Of a stretch of 64,000 nt of DNA, positions 21,617 through 33,345 are shown in pieces. Both the position numbers and the translations under genes were made by a program. The notes below the pieces were generated by a model, which worked only from the letters and a program-made list of their open reading frames with translations, searched no databases and was not told the DNA's origin. Where the stretch lies: assembly GCA_963971285.1 (NCBI GenBank), contig OZ020244.1:3410001-3474000 (forward strand), given 5' to 3'. Source of the DNA: Astropecten irregularis (lineage: Eukaryota; Echinodermata; Asteroidea; Paxillosida; Astropectinidae). Within the stretch, counting starts at the first letter, position 1. Each line of letters starts with the position of its first letter.

Positions 21617-21769
21617 GTTATTCTTCAAATGTAACAGAAATATGCACATCAAGTATAATGGCCGTGTATGAATTGACATTTTCGTCTGATGAACTTTTCT
21701 ACCGATTGAGAATTATAAATCAATTATAACAAACTATGCAAATTAGGCTTTCCCTTCACCGACGTGGAT

Positions 21770-21905
21770 TAGCACTGCATACTCAGTGCTTGTGAGTGCA
21801 CGTGAAAAAATCACATGCTGGCTCAGGTGGGATTCAAACCCACGACCTCCTGCTTACTAGTGCACATGCCATACCGCTATAGGCCATCGAGCTAGCTGTG
21901 GTCAG
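21770..21905 (-). mobile_element. tRNA-derived SINE head, second family
   Basis: Minus strand: AGCTAGCTCGATGGCCTATA as A-box region and GTGGGTTTGAATCCCACC as B-box/T-arm. The T-arm pairs well but the acceptor stem does not close, so a functional tRNA gene is unlikely. Confidence 0.5.
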
Positions 21906-22339
21906 CGGGGTGAATCGAATCCAATATCTCGGCGGATACCGCAGTTAATCATGAATATTAAATGATTTTGGTCGGGAAATAGATAATAAGTATTAATAAT
22001 ATAACAAACTAGCTGATGATGCTAAATGCTTACAGTGGTACACTCAAGAGTCTTACACGCATATAAAAAACCAAAGTACATGTCTAATTTGACATCCTGA
22101 CCGGATGTAAGATATGGAACAACCTGGGAACCGGGTCAAGCCAGCGGAAGTTGCCTTAAAACAACATCGGTGTGATGCATTAGCAAAAGAAAAACACATA
22201 CTGGGTCCGTCCCTGGTAAAGATGGGTTTTTCACACGTGCAATCATCTGGTTCATACATAATTATACAATTGGCCTACATTGGTTTCATTTGACAACCTG
22301 TTTGATGTTGTATGTTTTTTGTGGTGCTGTGGTGTTTGC
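21906..22339. other. No gene recognised
   Basis: No exon with splice support and no repeat family is assigned. Confidence 0.35.
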
Positions 22340-22450
22340 ACGTTCGTCTGTTTCATTGGTTTGTTTGGTTTGTTTGTTTGATAGTTCGTGGTACGTGTTC
22401 TCTAGGGGTGTTGGGGTGTTTGTTTGTTTGTTTGTTTGTTTGTTTGTTTT
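22340..22450. repeat. GTTT-rich microsatellite
   Basis: Imperfect GTTT runs, perfect for about seven units at 22416-22449. Overlapping low-complexity ORFs on both strands are by-products. Confidence 0.85.
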
Positions 22451-22949
22451 CGTGTGGAGCATCTGTCTATGTGTGTACATCTGTATATCAGTATTTGCAT
22501 TGTCTGCCTGTGTAGGTGCATAATTATAATTATGTATATAAGTCACTATGCCGACCACTGTATGATTTCAATGCGATGCTCTCCAGTAGAAAATGAACCA
22601 TTCATATCGAGTGACTTTTAAAATTTTTGTTTTTGTGTTGTGTAAACTAAGAAATCTAAAAAGGGAACAAACGAATATTTTGCCTGGGTCGTATAAATCA
22701 TAAGAGAGCAAATGTACATATGTATGTTGGTCTAACGGTTAGAACAGCATGTGGAGTGTTCAAAGTAAGTAAGCAATGTATCCATGAAGAAATGCTACTA
22801 TACGTACATAATAATAACAGGCATCATTTTGAATGAACAATTATGGTACTAAGGGTTTATGATAAAAATGAAAATGCTTAATGGGTAAATTTCACTGTTG
22901 TAAACAGTCTAAACTATCCGGTGACCTATTTGGATACAGTAGGCCCTGG
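22451..22949. other. No gene recognised
   Basis: AT-rich. Nothing assignable. Confidence 0.35.
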
Positions 22950-23301
22950 TTAAAGGTAGTATCATACTTTGTTTTTGTCAAAGAAATACAGATTCATCAT
23001 GGACACAAATATCAAGGAAGATACAGTACCAGTCATCTGTGAAAATTGCAGTCCCATACGGTGCCCACTTCTTGGGAAAACAGTTAAAAACGGCCACAGT
23101 ATTTCTTAAATCTGTTCTTTTTTATTGTTTATCTTTAAAAGATCATTGGTTTTACTCTTTTCTGGATAAATACAGCATTTCAGGCAGAAAAATGTTAATG
23201 GTATGTTTGTATCATCGCCATCTCTATACCCTGTAAGTTATAAGTAAATTTGTGAAGATCTCTGTTTCGGTATGCTACCAAAGTATGATAGTACCTTTAC
23301 G
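22950..23301 (+). mobile_element. M1 MITE, nearly full length
   Basis: TTAA|AGGTAGTATCATACTTTG at left; CCAAAGTATGATAGTACCTT at right, with the last TTAA mutated (TTTACG). Confidence 0.78.
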
Positions 23302-23572
23302 GCAGATGTCCGTTTGTTTGTGTGTGCTAGCATCCGTTCTTATATCCGTTTATATCCAAAATAGCAACATCAGCTTCCGTGAGTAGTATAACAGCGATCA
23401 TTTGTTTTATGTCTATAACTATTGTTATTGTGATGCATTTTACATTGACTTTTTGATCTAGTATTGGGTCCATTACATGCAATTTTGCTCACACGTATTA
23501 CGGGAAGGTATAGCTATTAAATGGTGCATATTTTGTATTTGCAAAGATGTGCGTTTTGGCTGAATTTTGTAC

Positions 23573-23910
23573 TTAAACAGAAGTGAAGGTCTTAAACTTT
23601 ATTACAGACGTTGTTTCATGTACCTTTTTTACTCTTTGTTCATCTGGATAGCAGAAATGCAGCCGAAATAATTGTGCCCCCCCCCCCGAATCCTTCACGG
23701 TTACACCACGCTTTCGAAATGCTACTGAATCGTTCGGACGAACGATCTTTTCAAAATACACTAAATCTTGCTTTCCTTGAAAACCCAGCATCTGATGAAC
23801 CAAGATTTCCCATGGTGACTGTTTGCACTGTTTACGAACTGTTAAGTCCATTTTCTGTCTCAAATTCAATAATCTTTTGGAGGCCTAATTGCAAATCCTA
23901 AACGCTGTCT
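23573..23910 (+). repeat. Interspersed repeat R14, longest copy
   Basis: It runs from GTACCTTTTTTACTCTTTG through a poly-C run (~23677) and GTTCGGACGAACGATCTTTT to TTGCAAATCCTAAACGC. It is reversed at 387-726. The ORFs across it share NPASDEPRFP because of the repeat. Confidence 0.65.
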
Positions 23911-23929
23911 TTAATGCGACTGATGTTCC

Positions 23930-24062
23930 AAACTCATCGTAACTTACCATCAATCGTAGGACTTGCATTGCATTGCACTGTGCATGATTGTATGATACGG
24001 TGGGTTATCCTTCGTAGCTCGAGTTACGATCGATCGTAGCGCTTCGTGAAATCGTAACACTG
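23930..24062. mobile_element. MITE family M7
   Basis: CATCAATCGTAGGACTTGCA and CTTCGTAGCTCGAGTTACGA match 8165-8285 and 33213-33345. Confidence 0.6.
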
Positions 24063-25135
24063 ATGAGAAGCCATAAGCTGTATCTCCTAGAAAGAAATAA
24101 TCCTAAAATCTACGGAGCTCATCCCATGACCTATACAAATACCAATTCCTACCATACTCCCGAAGGTAATCAAATACACATTATTCCTCTAAGTTATCAG
24201 TATTACTGTGATATGTATCCTGATATCTTACCTTCGCATAGGGACAGAAGACCCAAGAGAACGCCGCCGATGAGGCAGCTCTGCAGCGGTACAAACATCA
24301 GAACTGTACGGCAGATGCAATCTCTCGTTATAAGGTAGACAGTTAAACGCTTACAGAAGCAGCAATCACCAGGACCTTAAGTCAGTCGATAGCTCGCTTC
24401 TGTTGGGAAAACAAAACGGACTGTTCATCAGTCAGGGTATAGCGAGAACCCACCGCCTGTAACCTTGCTTCGTGTATACGGCGCAGTGTGATTCCAGATC
24501 GATTCTAGCTGAACTCTTCCGTTGAGAGGTGCACAGAATTTTCACCTATATGTAGTAGTAATAGGCCCTTATGCCCATGTGCAGTGTTGCAGTAGCACGT
24601 AAATATGCGTTATTTGATTGGTTGAATATGCAGTCACGTGTCATCCACTTATTTGCATGAAATCACGTGGTCCTGACGGGCCTGCAGTGTATTTCGACTG
24701 TTGTTTATTAATAAGTATAAGGATTTAATGTGTTGCATGAGTAGACAAAGTCACGAAAAACATATGCTACGATTGCATGGCTTAAAATAATTATTTCTCC
24801 ACGTGGGAGGCCTCGACCATACGTTCATAATTGCCAAACACATGATTCAATATTGCGTGGGTTTCGCATGCACAGATTGATTTTGGTGGCGTAGGCCTAC
24901 GACTATTCATGTTGCATTTTTAGAAGAGAAAGTTTGTTTTCCATTCATCTAGTTTACCGAAATCGAACTGTGAAACCAATATCATTATAATTTCTAACCC
25001 TGCTGAATTTCACGGAAATCGGTGCCCACGTTTTCGAGAGAACAGCGCATAGTATTTCAAAATAAGGTATGGGTTTGCGGTGACACCATGTATATCTGTA
25101 AGAGTGTGTGGTCTTACCTATACCAGATTAACCTA
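24063..25135. other. No gene recognised; one unassigned ORF
   Basis: A 91-codon plus-strand ORF (24063-24338) ends near TTATAAG|GTAGAC, which could be a donor. I see no domain and no convincing acceptor, so I do not call an exon. Confidence 0.35.
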
Positions 25136-25441
25136 TAACTTTCAGGGTATGAAGATGGTGCTGGTAGAAACATACCGTTAAAATGTGTTTCGCCTGAAAT
25201 GCTGTATTATAGAAATTACTAAATCAAAGACCAAAAACAGTTTTGATCTCGGGGTAAGATCAAAACCATTCTTTATGTTTTATAAGGAAAATTGAGTCGG
25301 GTTTTCGCTGTTTTCTCGTGACTCAGATGTCCGATTGAGCTCAAATTTTCACAGGCTTAATATTATTTTATGTACATGCTGGATCAGACAAAGTGTGAAA
25401 GCTGTTGTGTGATCTTTACCAACCATGTATTATACCTTTGA
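25136..25441 (-). mobile_element. M2 MITE, minus orientation
   Basis: AACCTATAACTTTCAGGGTA, GATGGTGCTGGTAGAAACAT and the reversed M2 body to CCAACCATGTATTATACCTT. The left TTAA end is lost. Confidence 0.7.
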
Positions 25442-26026
25442 AGTAACTTTGTGCACATTCAAAACCTATGTAAATTTGTACAGTCGATATCAGCTGGCAT
25501 GTCATGGGAAAATACTCACATAGCGTTTAATGGATAATGGATGCATTTGAGAGAGGAATGTTTTTTTAAGAAAATTCGGCGGACACAAACGGTAAGCTTT
25601 CACCCACAACCAGCCCCCCTCTCCAACACAGTCTTGTTTTACATACCTTATGTGGACTTTCCTTTGTTTTCATGTACTGACCAAATGGACAACTTTAAAC
25701 CATTGGTATTTGAACTGTACCCATTTTGGCACGATAAAATTTGGACTACTATCCCTTAAATGATAAACTTCAATTTAAGCTGAATAAAACCACAATGAAC
25801 ATTTCATCTTTTGGAGAAAAAATCTCCTTTTTCCATGAAAAACTTAAGTGGGCGTATATGAGTCCACGTAATGCTATCCTGCATTATGTGAACGTTTTTT
25901 TCCCTTATTATGTCTACAGTGTGTATCATATGCTTGTGTACACTCATTAACATGGACAACATTGTTTTTGTAATTATAAACCAATTATCTACCGTCTTTA
26001 AGGATTCAATTAAGTAAAGCTAAAGT
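25442..26026. other. No gene recognised
   Basis: Two short plus-strand ORFs (25541-25759, 25741-25950) overlap in different frames. Neither has a domain or clear splice signals. Confidence 0.35.
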
Positions 26027-26407
26027 CATCGAAAGGTGAACAAATACAATTGATTGGCGCGGGATTAGTGGGGACGTACTCTGTTGATAGTCCGTCGGTG
26101 TAAAGGTTAAATCTGCCCCCCTTTTAAAAGTGTTCGGGACGGTTGTGACTATGTACAGTTGTCCTGGGGCACATTTACATGGCTGTACAACTTATGAGAA
26201 TGAAAGTACTCGGATGTCCGCGCTGATCTATAGAAAAATTACCACATTCCGCCTGGACATATTTACACGGTTGTGGCCATGTACAGTTGTCCGGGAACAT
26301 TTTTACCTGTGCCTTCTATCCCCGGACGCATTTAGAGGGGGGGGGGGCAGATTTAACCTTTACACCGGCACGGTATAAGTATCAATTTTCTGTGTTCACC
26401 TTTCAAT
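26027..26407. mobile_element. SINE/TIR remnant split by a nested MITE
   Basis: CATCGAAAGGTGAACAAATA on the left and CTGTGTTCACCTTTCAATG on the right are the inverted ends of the family-S composite. GGCGCGGGATTAG is a relic of the B-box side. A second element (26096-26376) sits inside. Confidence 0.5.
26096..26376. mobile_element. MITE family M11
   Basis: GGTGTAAAGGTTAAATCTGC and GCAGATTTAACCTTTACACC are perfect inverted ends. The body repeats ATGTACAGTTGTCC and ACATTTACATGGCTG motifs related to the tandem at 32968-33185. Confidence 0.75.
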
Positions 26408-26424
26408 GAACTAAATTAATCCAT

Positions 26425-26710
26425 TCAGTTTCCTAAGTTTAAAGTAATTACACTTGTGTTTAAATGTCTTAATGGAATTGCCCCCTCTTATCTAAGTGAA
26501 CTCAGTAAGCCTTATCAACCTGGTCGAAACTTACGCTCACAATCAAAAAACCTTCTCTATGAAATACGTGTGAAATCCAAGACTTTTGGTGATAGGGCTT
26601 TTGAAAAAGTGGCACCAACTTTATGGAATAAGCTCCCTGATAATATAAGACACACCAAAGACTTTGGTCAATTTAAATCCATGCTGAAAACTCACCTTTT
26701 TAATGGGTGA
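26425..26710 (+). mobile_element. 3' end of a LINE (CR1/L2-like) reverse-transcriptase ORF
   Basis: The open frame contains FKCLNGIAPSYLSEL, NLRSQSKNLL, GDRAFEKVAPTLWNKLP and FGQFKSMLKTHLF, then a stop. This is the characteristic C-terminal tail of non-LTR retrotransposon ORF2 proteins, downstream of the reverse-transcriptase domain. The element is 5'-truncated: an in-frame TAA lies just before the preserved part and no palm motifs are present, as usual for LINE insertions. It is not an independent gene. Confidence 0.85.
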
Positions 26711-27199
26711 TTAGTAAGTTAATTGAAATATTTTTGTCAAATTCCACAATAATTATGTATATACGCATAGAGACTATGTAATGGTATTATGCGTTCGAAG
26801 AACTGATTATTATTATAATTATTATTATGTGCATGTTTTATTGCATAATTGAAGAAAACTCAATTTGGAAACATGATAGTTTGGTGTAATGATGATTAAA
26901 TATTGACATGCATCGTCTATTACCGGTGTGTTTTTAAGTAAAATCAAACAAGGGACTATTGTGGCCTTCAGATCGATTGCACGCAATACCTCGGCGAATA
27001 AAATGAACCTGACATTTAGACAAGTCAACAGGTGTCATGGGGGAGGTGGGAGGGGCACGTGTGTGGGGGGAGGGCAGTCGAAGTTCAATTGCAAAATAAA
27101 TTTTCGGAGAAATTATGGAGGATTATTGACTTCCTGAAACTTCCTGAAGCTTCCGCGATAAAATTAATAATGTATTTTTGCAAAGAGCATGGAGAAATT
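26711..27199. other. No gene recognised
   Basis: It may include the LINE 3' UTR (TTATTATTATAATTATTATT near 26808). G-rich stretch at 27038-27080. Confidence 0.35.
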
Positions 27200-27432
27200 G
27201 GGTATTAGGGAGACACGTTAGCGTCTGAAAGTGAACATTTGGAAGACATTGAAATATAAGATACTCTTCATTTTTGTTGTCCATATTTTAATAGAAGACA
27301 GAGAATGCTCTCAATATGAACATATGTCAATTTCAAGTTTATTGGTTTGGAGGATGTTTAGAAATAGGTAAGTAAAGTTTGTGCACGACCCTATGGGAAA
27401 GTCTCCCTAAGGTCCCATCCTCGGTTATAGGT
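27200..27432. mobile_element. MITE family M8
   Basis: GGGTATTAGGGAGACACGTT, ATGAACATATGTCAATTTCA and ACGACCCTATGGGAAAGTCT match 30960-31265 closely. Confidence 0.65.
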
Positions 27433-27447
27433 ATTACTCCTTGTGAA

Positions 27448-27590
27448 TGTTATGCTCAGCAAACAATGGCCGAATACAACTCAAAAGCAATAAACATCAC
27501 ATGAAAGTTTGGTTGCTAATCCTGTTTAAGGAAAACTTTTCATGCTAAGCAAATTGTGTGCTTAAGCAGCTCCATGAAATTGGCCCCAGG
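27448..27590. mobile_element. M4 MITE, right half only
   Basis: ATGCTCAGCAAACAATGGCC to CAGCTCCATGAAATTGGCCC. The left end is missing. Confidence 0.65.
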
Positions 27591-27983
27591 TGACGTTTCT
27601 GCGTTTAAGCGTATCGTGAAGCTGCTCAATTTGGTTTTGTATATTGAACTTTTTTTTCAGCTTTAAGTGAATAATGCATGCCGGTAATTAGGCCGAATGT
27701 ACACGTACGTATCAACAAACTAGCATTGATTAATGAAGTGATCGTGCAGAGTGCGGAGGATACGTGCAATCATGCAGGTCACTTCGTGATCAGACTACTT
27801 AAGGCCGAGCGGCGATATACAAAATTGAGATTTGCACATATCCCATCTTAAAATGAATTCATCTACAGGAAAACTAAGCATTTTTATAGCTTTTTTTGTG
27901 GTCAAGGCGTTATAACGTAACACCCACTGTCACGAGGGTTTACCATTTAGAATCCATTGAATATTTATAATGAAACTGACCGT

Positions 27984-28349
27984 TTAAAGTTAATATCATA
28001 CTTTGTTAATTTGTCAAAGAAATACAGATTCATGGGCAAATATATCAAGGGAAATACAATAACAGCCATCTGTGAAATTTTCAGTCCCATACGATGCCCA
28101 CTTTTTGAGAAAACAGTGAAAAGCGCCCACAGTATTTCTTAAGTCTTTTCACCGTCATTTCTTACCTTTAAAAGGTCAGATTTGTTTTTGGTTATTGGTT
28201 TTACTTTTTTCTGGATAAATGAAGTATTTCGGGCAGGAAGATTTTAACGGTATCTTTCTACCATTACCAACTTTATACCCTGTAAGTTATAGGTAAATCT
28301 GTGAACATTTCTGTTTCGGTATGCTACCAAATTATGATAGTACCTTTAA
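27984..28349 (+). mobile_element. M1 MITE, full length
   Basis: TTAA|AGTTAATATCATACTTTG and CCAAATTATGATAGTACCT|TTAA. The body is the M1 consensus. Confidence 0.8.
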
Positions 28350-29696
28350 TACGCGCCAGAGAAAATAATGTATTTGACATCGCATTGAGTGTTGAAAAGG
28401 GATCAATTTCATGACATTCAGCATAAGGTCAGGCCCAGTGCGACATGGGAATACATGTGTATGCATTCGAACAAATAGAAATGGTTGTCGAAATAAACAA
28501 AATCCCACATGCATTATACTGTATAAGTATTACGCCCGAGTTTTATTGAATAAAGATGAAAGTAATTCACTTAAAGGGTCTCTGCAATGGGAATATTATG
28601 GCTTGAACATGTGCCAGTCAAAAAACTGTACATGGGGATTGTAATTTTACCCGCTTTCTCACACTGATTCAGTGTTAAAAACAGGTTTTTTGGTTTGTAT
28701 GCTAATTAGCATTTCCATATTCATGAGCAAAACTGTGATGTCATCTGGAGAACTGAGAGCAGTAACCCAATTGATTTGTGCACAAACAGTTGCAGTTGTT
28801 TTATAGGTTTTCTGACAGACCTTTTCCTCCTCAATGGTTTTATTTTGCCAAATATGTTCCTTTCACTCAACTGGTGGTGTAATTTTTTTACCAAACCATT
28901 TCTGTAGGTCAAGTTTGCCTCTTTATTTCTTTTTTTTTTTCAGTATATTTTGGCTGTTGGTTCCCTATACATGAGTATGCGTGAAAATCCCCCGTTTTAC
29001 AAAGCCATTCGAAGGAAAACCAAATGCTGGTTTGAAACCAAAATAAGACTTGCCATTCATTATTTGTCAGTATATTCACTGTATGAAGGCAATAAAATAA
29101 CCTGACTGAAAAAAGCACCGCAGCCGCCCTTTAAGCACATGCATACAGAAAACGAAGTCTGCTAAGAAAAAAGGTGAAATTAAAACCTTTTAACCGTTTC
29201 AGATACACAAAATGTGAGACGAAAAGATATCTCAAGAACGTTATAGAAAATCCCATTCGGTCTACTGTTACACATGCAAAGGATACTTCTGATGCTGAGT
29301 CCCGGGCAACAGTGTCGGTTTCGAAGAAGGGATGTATATTAATATGTGTCATTAGAATAGGTCAAGATGTTGGTTTTAGCGGGGAAGCTGAATAAGCCTG
29401 GCGGGGATAGGGTAGCTTTTCAACGGCATCTTGAACGGTCAGGAGAGCCACTGATGTGTCAATTCCCCCGGGGTTTAGGAAACTTCTCATTGCACGGCGT
29501 GTCAACTATATTGATGTTGTTTCCATATTTCATGAGTGAAAGTGGAGAAGGTGTAAACATCAAAACAGATGTTTACAGCTGACGAAAATAGTCTTTTGGG
29601 CAGTTCAGCATAAGGCATAATCAAACATTGAAAACATCATATCGATTTCATGTTTGATCAAGGAAGACTTTCTAGGCTTAAGCACATTTTGTACTT
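28350..29696. other. No gene recognised; M4 relic at its end
   Basis: Several short ORFs (for example 29174-29395 plus, 29131-29352 minus) overlap and have no domain. GATCAAGGAAGACTTTC and GGCTTAAGCACATTTTG at 29650-29690 are an M4 relic. Confidence 0.35.
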
Positions 29697-29960
29697 TGCT
29701 TTTATTACATTCCTGAAACCATCTCAACTCCCTGGGGAGTAAACAGCTCTGGCTATAAGCGCGCAGGGACTAATCAAACCACTAATCCATCTCTACCTTC
29801 GCATGTACCCATTTACACATGGGTGAAGAGGAGCAATATTGTGGCAAAGCATCGCATCTTGCCCAAGGATGCAAGCACCACTAGCCCATGGCTGGACTCG
29901 AACCCACAATCTGTAGATTTACCACAAGACCTTGAGTACGACACGCCAGCCCACTTAACG
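29697..29960 (-). mobile_element. tRNA-derived SINE, minus orientation
   Basis: Minus strand: tRNA-like head with GGGTTCGAGTCCAGCC (B-box), then GGTGCTTGCATCCTTGGGCA and CATGGGTACATGCGAAGG-like body, ending CTCCCCAGGGAGTTGAGATG. Same family as 12262-12572, with a better head. Confidence 0.78.
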
Positions 29961-30193
29961 AGGGGCCTTCGCATATAAAACACATACCAGCATTTTCACT
30001 ATAATTGTCTTTGGTCACTCACTGAGACATTTGTACAAACACGATCCGTCTAGCGTTGTCAATGGAGAGCTATAATGGCTACGTTTTACAGGCCACGCCT
30101 ATTCATGATCCTTGAGACAAACTCGGCCGTTGATTTTGCTGGTATAAGGTAGGCTTTTAAAAGTAGCTCTTCTATTGTTGTCCAGTAGAAAAC
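29961..30193. other. No gene recognised
   Basis: Nothing assignable between the SINE and the M6 element. Confidence 0.35.
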
Positions 30194-30655
30194 GCATTAA
30201 GCAGAATGTACACTGTTAACATTTTCGGTAACAATCTCGTTAGCATGTTGCCGAGGTACCTTGTTGCTGAAAATGTTGTCAGTGTACACAGAGGAAAACG
30301 AGTTGGGTAACATGTCGCAGCAACATCTCGGCAACATGTTGGCCAAATGTTGCTAGTGTACACAGGGCCCAAAGTCGTGTTGCCCAGGTGCATGTGCTTC
30401 CCTGACTGGGCAACATGTTATTACCGAAGATGTTACCGAAATTGTTGACAATACAAGTAATAAACTGCTGCAAACTGCTCATCAGCCAAAATGATCTGAA
30501 ATATATCAAATGCTTAAAGTTAGGAGGGCCTGACGTGTTTTGATCCTAACAGGATCTTTTTCAAAGGCAAACTGAGAAAGATCCTGTTAGGATCGAAACG
30601 CGTCAGGCCCTCCTAACTTTAAGCATTTGAAATTGTTGACAGTGTACACTCTGCT
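30194..30655. mobile_element. M6 MITE interrupted by a hammerhead-like foldback
   Basis: AGCAGAATGTACACTGTTAA on the left, TGACAGTGTACACTCTGCTT on the right. The M6 body is broken after GAAATTGTTGACAATACAAG by ~180 bp containing the 30507-30629 palindrome. GAAATTGTTGAC recurs on the far side of the insert. Confidence 0.72.
30507..30629. repeat. Perfect-ended palindrome of two hammerhead-like repeats
   Basis: CAAATGCTTAAAGTTAGGAG and its reverse complement bound two inverted ~60-bp units with hairpins GATCCTAACAGGATC and GATCCTGTTAGGATC. It is preceded by AATAAACTGCTGCAAACTGC, also found at 42010. Confidence 0.75.
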
Positions 30656-30959
30656 TTAGACACAGCAAATAGCGCGACGGCTCCGACTGAACCAAATTCA
30701 ATATACACGCATGTCACGTATTTAATATACGTTTGGCTTCTCAAACGTGTTGGAGGAATGAAAGACAAACAAACGGATTCATGGCCACGTGATTAAAAAT
30801 TGACAGCAAACAAGAAGCAATCTGTTAGACGAAGGTTTCTTCAAGCTGTGCCCGTTGCTCGTTCTGACCTATTTTGATGGCAGCTATAAAACAGTATAAA
30901 AACGCAAAAAAATGCCATTCCTCTGTCTGTCCGCCATGTTGGGATGCACGTAGGATAGT
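30656..30959. other. No gene recognised
   Basis: Short non-repetitive gap. No exon is seen. Confidence 0.35.
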
Positions 30960-31265
30960 TATAATGAATATAATTACAAATGGGGGTATTAGGGAGCCTA
31001 CACGTTAGCATATAAAAGTGAATACATGTATTTGGGAAACATCGGGAATTAAGGAGACTTTTCGATGTCTCCCTATAAGGTATCAGATACATTTTAAAGA
31101 CATATATTTAGTGTCCATATTTTAACAGAAGACAGATACTGCTCTCAATATGAACATATGTCTATTTCAACTTCATTGGTTTGGAGGAAGTTATAGAAAT
31201 GGGTGAGTAAAGTTTGTGCACGACCCTATGGGTAAGTCTCCCTAAGGTCCCATCCTCGGTTATTA
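30960..31265. mobile_element. MITE family M8, longest copy
   Basis: ATTACAAATGGGGGTATTAG at left and GGTAAGTCTCCCTAAGGTCC at right. The interior has ACTTTTCGATGTCTCCCTAT and TGTCCATATTTTAACAGAAG. Confidence 0.65.
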
Positions 31266-31424
31266 TCATTGAAAGGTGAAAAAAGAAAAATTAATCACCT
31301 TTCAATGAGTTATAATTCAGTCAGTTTAGTTTTATCCTGACCATTTACAGTGGAACCTGGTAATAATAACTTAATTAGAACTATTCATACAACATTCTGC
31401 TCATAACAAGAAAATATGGCCGTA

Positions 31425-31677
31425 CCAAAGGGCCCTTTTCCAAACCTCGGCTCTGGCTCAGGCTCCGGCTCCGGCTCCATTTCGTGAGTCAATTTTAAAA
31501 TAACGGGGATCAAAAAAGAGGCTTTTGGCTGCGGTTCGGAGGTAGGTTCTCTGGTTTGAAAAGGAAAACAGAGCTTCAGCTTCAATGAAAAACCCACAAC
31601 CTATATTTTCAGCATATGGATGACAGTGCTGGAGCCGGAGCCTGAGCCGGAGCCGAGGTTTGGGAAAGGGTCCTTGA
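31425..31677. mobile_element. MITE family M9, complete
   Basis: AAGGGCCCTTTTCCAAACCT with GGCTCAGGCTCCGGCTCC on the left; GGAGCCGGAGCCTGAGCC with GGTTTGGGAAAGGGTCCTT on the right. The hexamer-rich ends yield Glu-Pro repeats in minus-strand ORFs, which are not real proteins. It is preceded by a short palindrome at 31267-31306 made of the family-S ends. Confidence 0.8.
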
Positions 31678-32316
31678 TTCTCTACTGTTCTCATTTTTCT
31701 GATAAAACAAGGTTCCTGTTATAGCGAGGTTAACCTCCAAAGTCCTAACAAGTGACCTCTTATTACGAGGTTCGAATTTATTGAGTAAGTTGAAAGACGC
31801 CTTGCCTCTTCGAGGCTACCGTCATGCTCAATGGACATACTGTACAAAGCAGGGGCTTAGTGCCTACACAGTTTGCCTGTTATCTCGTCTTATATCTCGC
31901 TGTTAAAGTATCCATGCACATCGCGAATTGCTTTGCCTTTACGGTGTGCTATTACAGCCCCAAAATGGCGTTCTTAATTTACGACGTGGGACTGCCGAGC
32001 ACGGTAAATGAAAGAAGATATTTTGGATGCGTGATGTCCTTTGGGAGCCACCATAACACGTACAAGCTCCTAATGGAGGCACCTTTGTCTCAAATTCTGC
32101 ATAAATGACGCAAATGACACGAGTTGTAATCATAATGGCTGGTTTTTATGTGTTGAATAATATTAGACAGTATCCAGTCTAGTTGTCTACACGGACGATT
32201 TAACACAGGCAATAAAAACAAGGACAATTTTAAACAACAAGATAATAAAAGGAATACAAGAAATGCATGCCAATAAAGGGAACCACGCGACAAAGTGGAA
32301 TTGGTCATCACCATGG
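31678..32316. other. No gene recognised
   Basis: A plus-strand ORF of 94 codons (31824-32108) has no domain or splice support. GTTATAGCGAGGTTAACCTC at 31719 resembles the end of the GGAACCTCG-type repeat. Confidence 0.35.
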
Positions 32317-32560
32317 ACCAATTTCATGGAGCTGCTAAGCACACAAATTTGCTTAGCACAAAAATGTCTTACCCAATAAAACAAACCACCGTTACAAATT
32401 ATATTTGATATCATGGTCAGCGAACAACAGCCAAAGAACAATCACAAGCGATACACAACACGTGGACATTTGGTTGTTAACCCTGGGTGTTTTTTTTAAG
32501 ACAGAAATGTCATGCTTAGCAAATGTTCGTGCTAAGCAGCGCCGTGAAATTTGCCCATAA
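32317..32560. mobile_element. M4 MITE, full length
   Basis: GGACCAATTTCATGGAGCTG and CAGCGCCGTGAAATTTGCCC ends. The body is the GTCAGCGAACAACAGCC subtype reversed. Confidence 0.75.
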
Positions 32561-32859
32561 TAGTTTATGACAGTCTGAAATAGAAAGCAAGGTAAAACAA
32601 AAAATGAATTATGCAAGGACTTGTCGAATTGGTAAACAGGGCTTAGTTTTTATTCAAAGAGCAGACGACCCATTGGTTTTCACAAAGTACCTACTTAGTT
32701 TACCTGTCTAACGGAGTCATATCACTGATCTGGGAATTGACACTGAACCCATGTCGTTATAACCGGCAATACACAGTGAGTCATATCTATCTATCTATAG
32801 GCCTACAGGGATCGAAGAACGAAGAAGTAAAAACAACATGGTTCAAAGTCCTGACGGAG

Positions 32860-32967
32860 CTGGGGCCATAGAGCTGCTTAGCACAAAAAAAATTGCTTAC
32901 CACAAAAATAGCTTGTCCAATAAAACAAACCACCAATAATATTTTTTATATTGATGGTGAGCGAATA
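32860..32967. mobile_element. M4 MITE, left fragment
   Basis: GCTGGGGCCATAGAGCTGCT then ACAAAAATAGCTTGTCCAAT. It is cut off by the next repeat. Confidence 0.6.
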
Positions 32968-33185
32968 ATGTGTCCGCCCGGACAGACTTAACCAAGTAAA
33001 TGTGTCCTTCACTTTGCATGGCCACAACCGTGTAAATGTTTCCTCGGACAACTGTATATGGCCCAAACCGTGTAAATGTGCCCGGACAAAAAAAAAACTG
33101 TACATGGCCACAACCGTGTTAATTTGTCCCCTGGACAACTGTATACATGGCCACAACCGTGTAAGTGTGTTCGGGCGGAATGTGG
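32968..33185. repeat. Tandem ~40-50-bp repeat in a MITE-like element
   Basis: Four imperfect units of CATGGCCACAACCGTGTAAA plus GGACAACTGTA, bounded by TGTCCGCCCGGACAG and GTTCGGGCGGAATG. It is related to M11 at 26096. Confidence 0.7.
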
Positions 33186-33212
33186 TCATTTTCCTATTCC
33201 TGGTGTCAATTT

Positions 33213-33345
33213 CACGAAGCCCTAAATATACGATCGATCCTAACTCGAGTTACGAAGGATGATAACCCATCGTAGGGGGGCCTATCCTACGTAGGGTTGC
33301 AATGCACCAAACATCGTCCTACGATTGAAAGTAAGTTACGATGAT
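33213..33345. mobile_element. MITE family M7, reversed
   Basis: TTCACGAAGCCCTAAATATA, ACTCGAGTTACGAAGGATGA and GTCCTACGATTGAAAGTAAG are the reverse of the copies at 8165 and 23930. Confidence 0.6.

Noticed and set aside
24063-24338. Coding exon
   Set aside because: A donor-like end exists, but there is no convincing acceptor and no recognisable residues.
31385-31694. Glu-Pro-rich minus-strand proteins
   Set aside because: They are translations of the GGCTCCGGCTCC-type ends of the M9 MITE.
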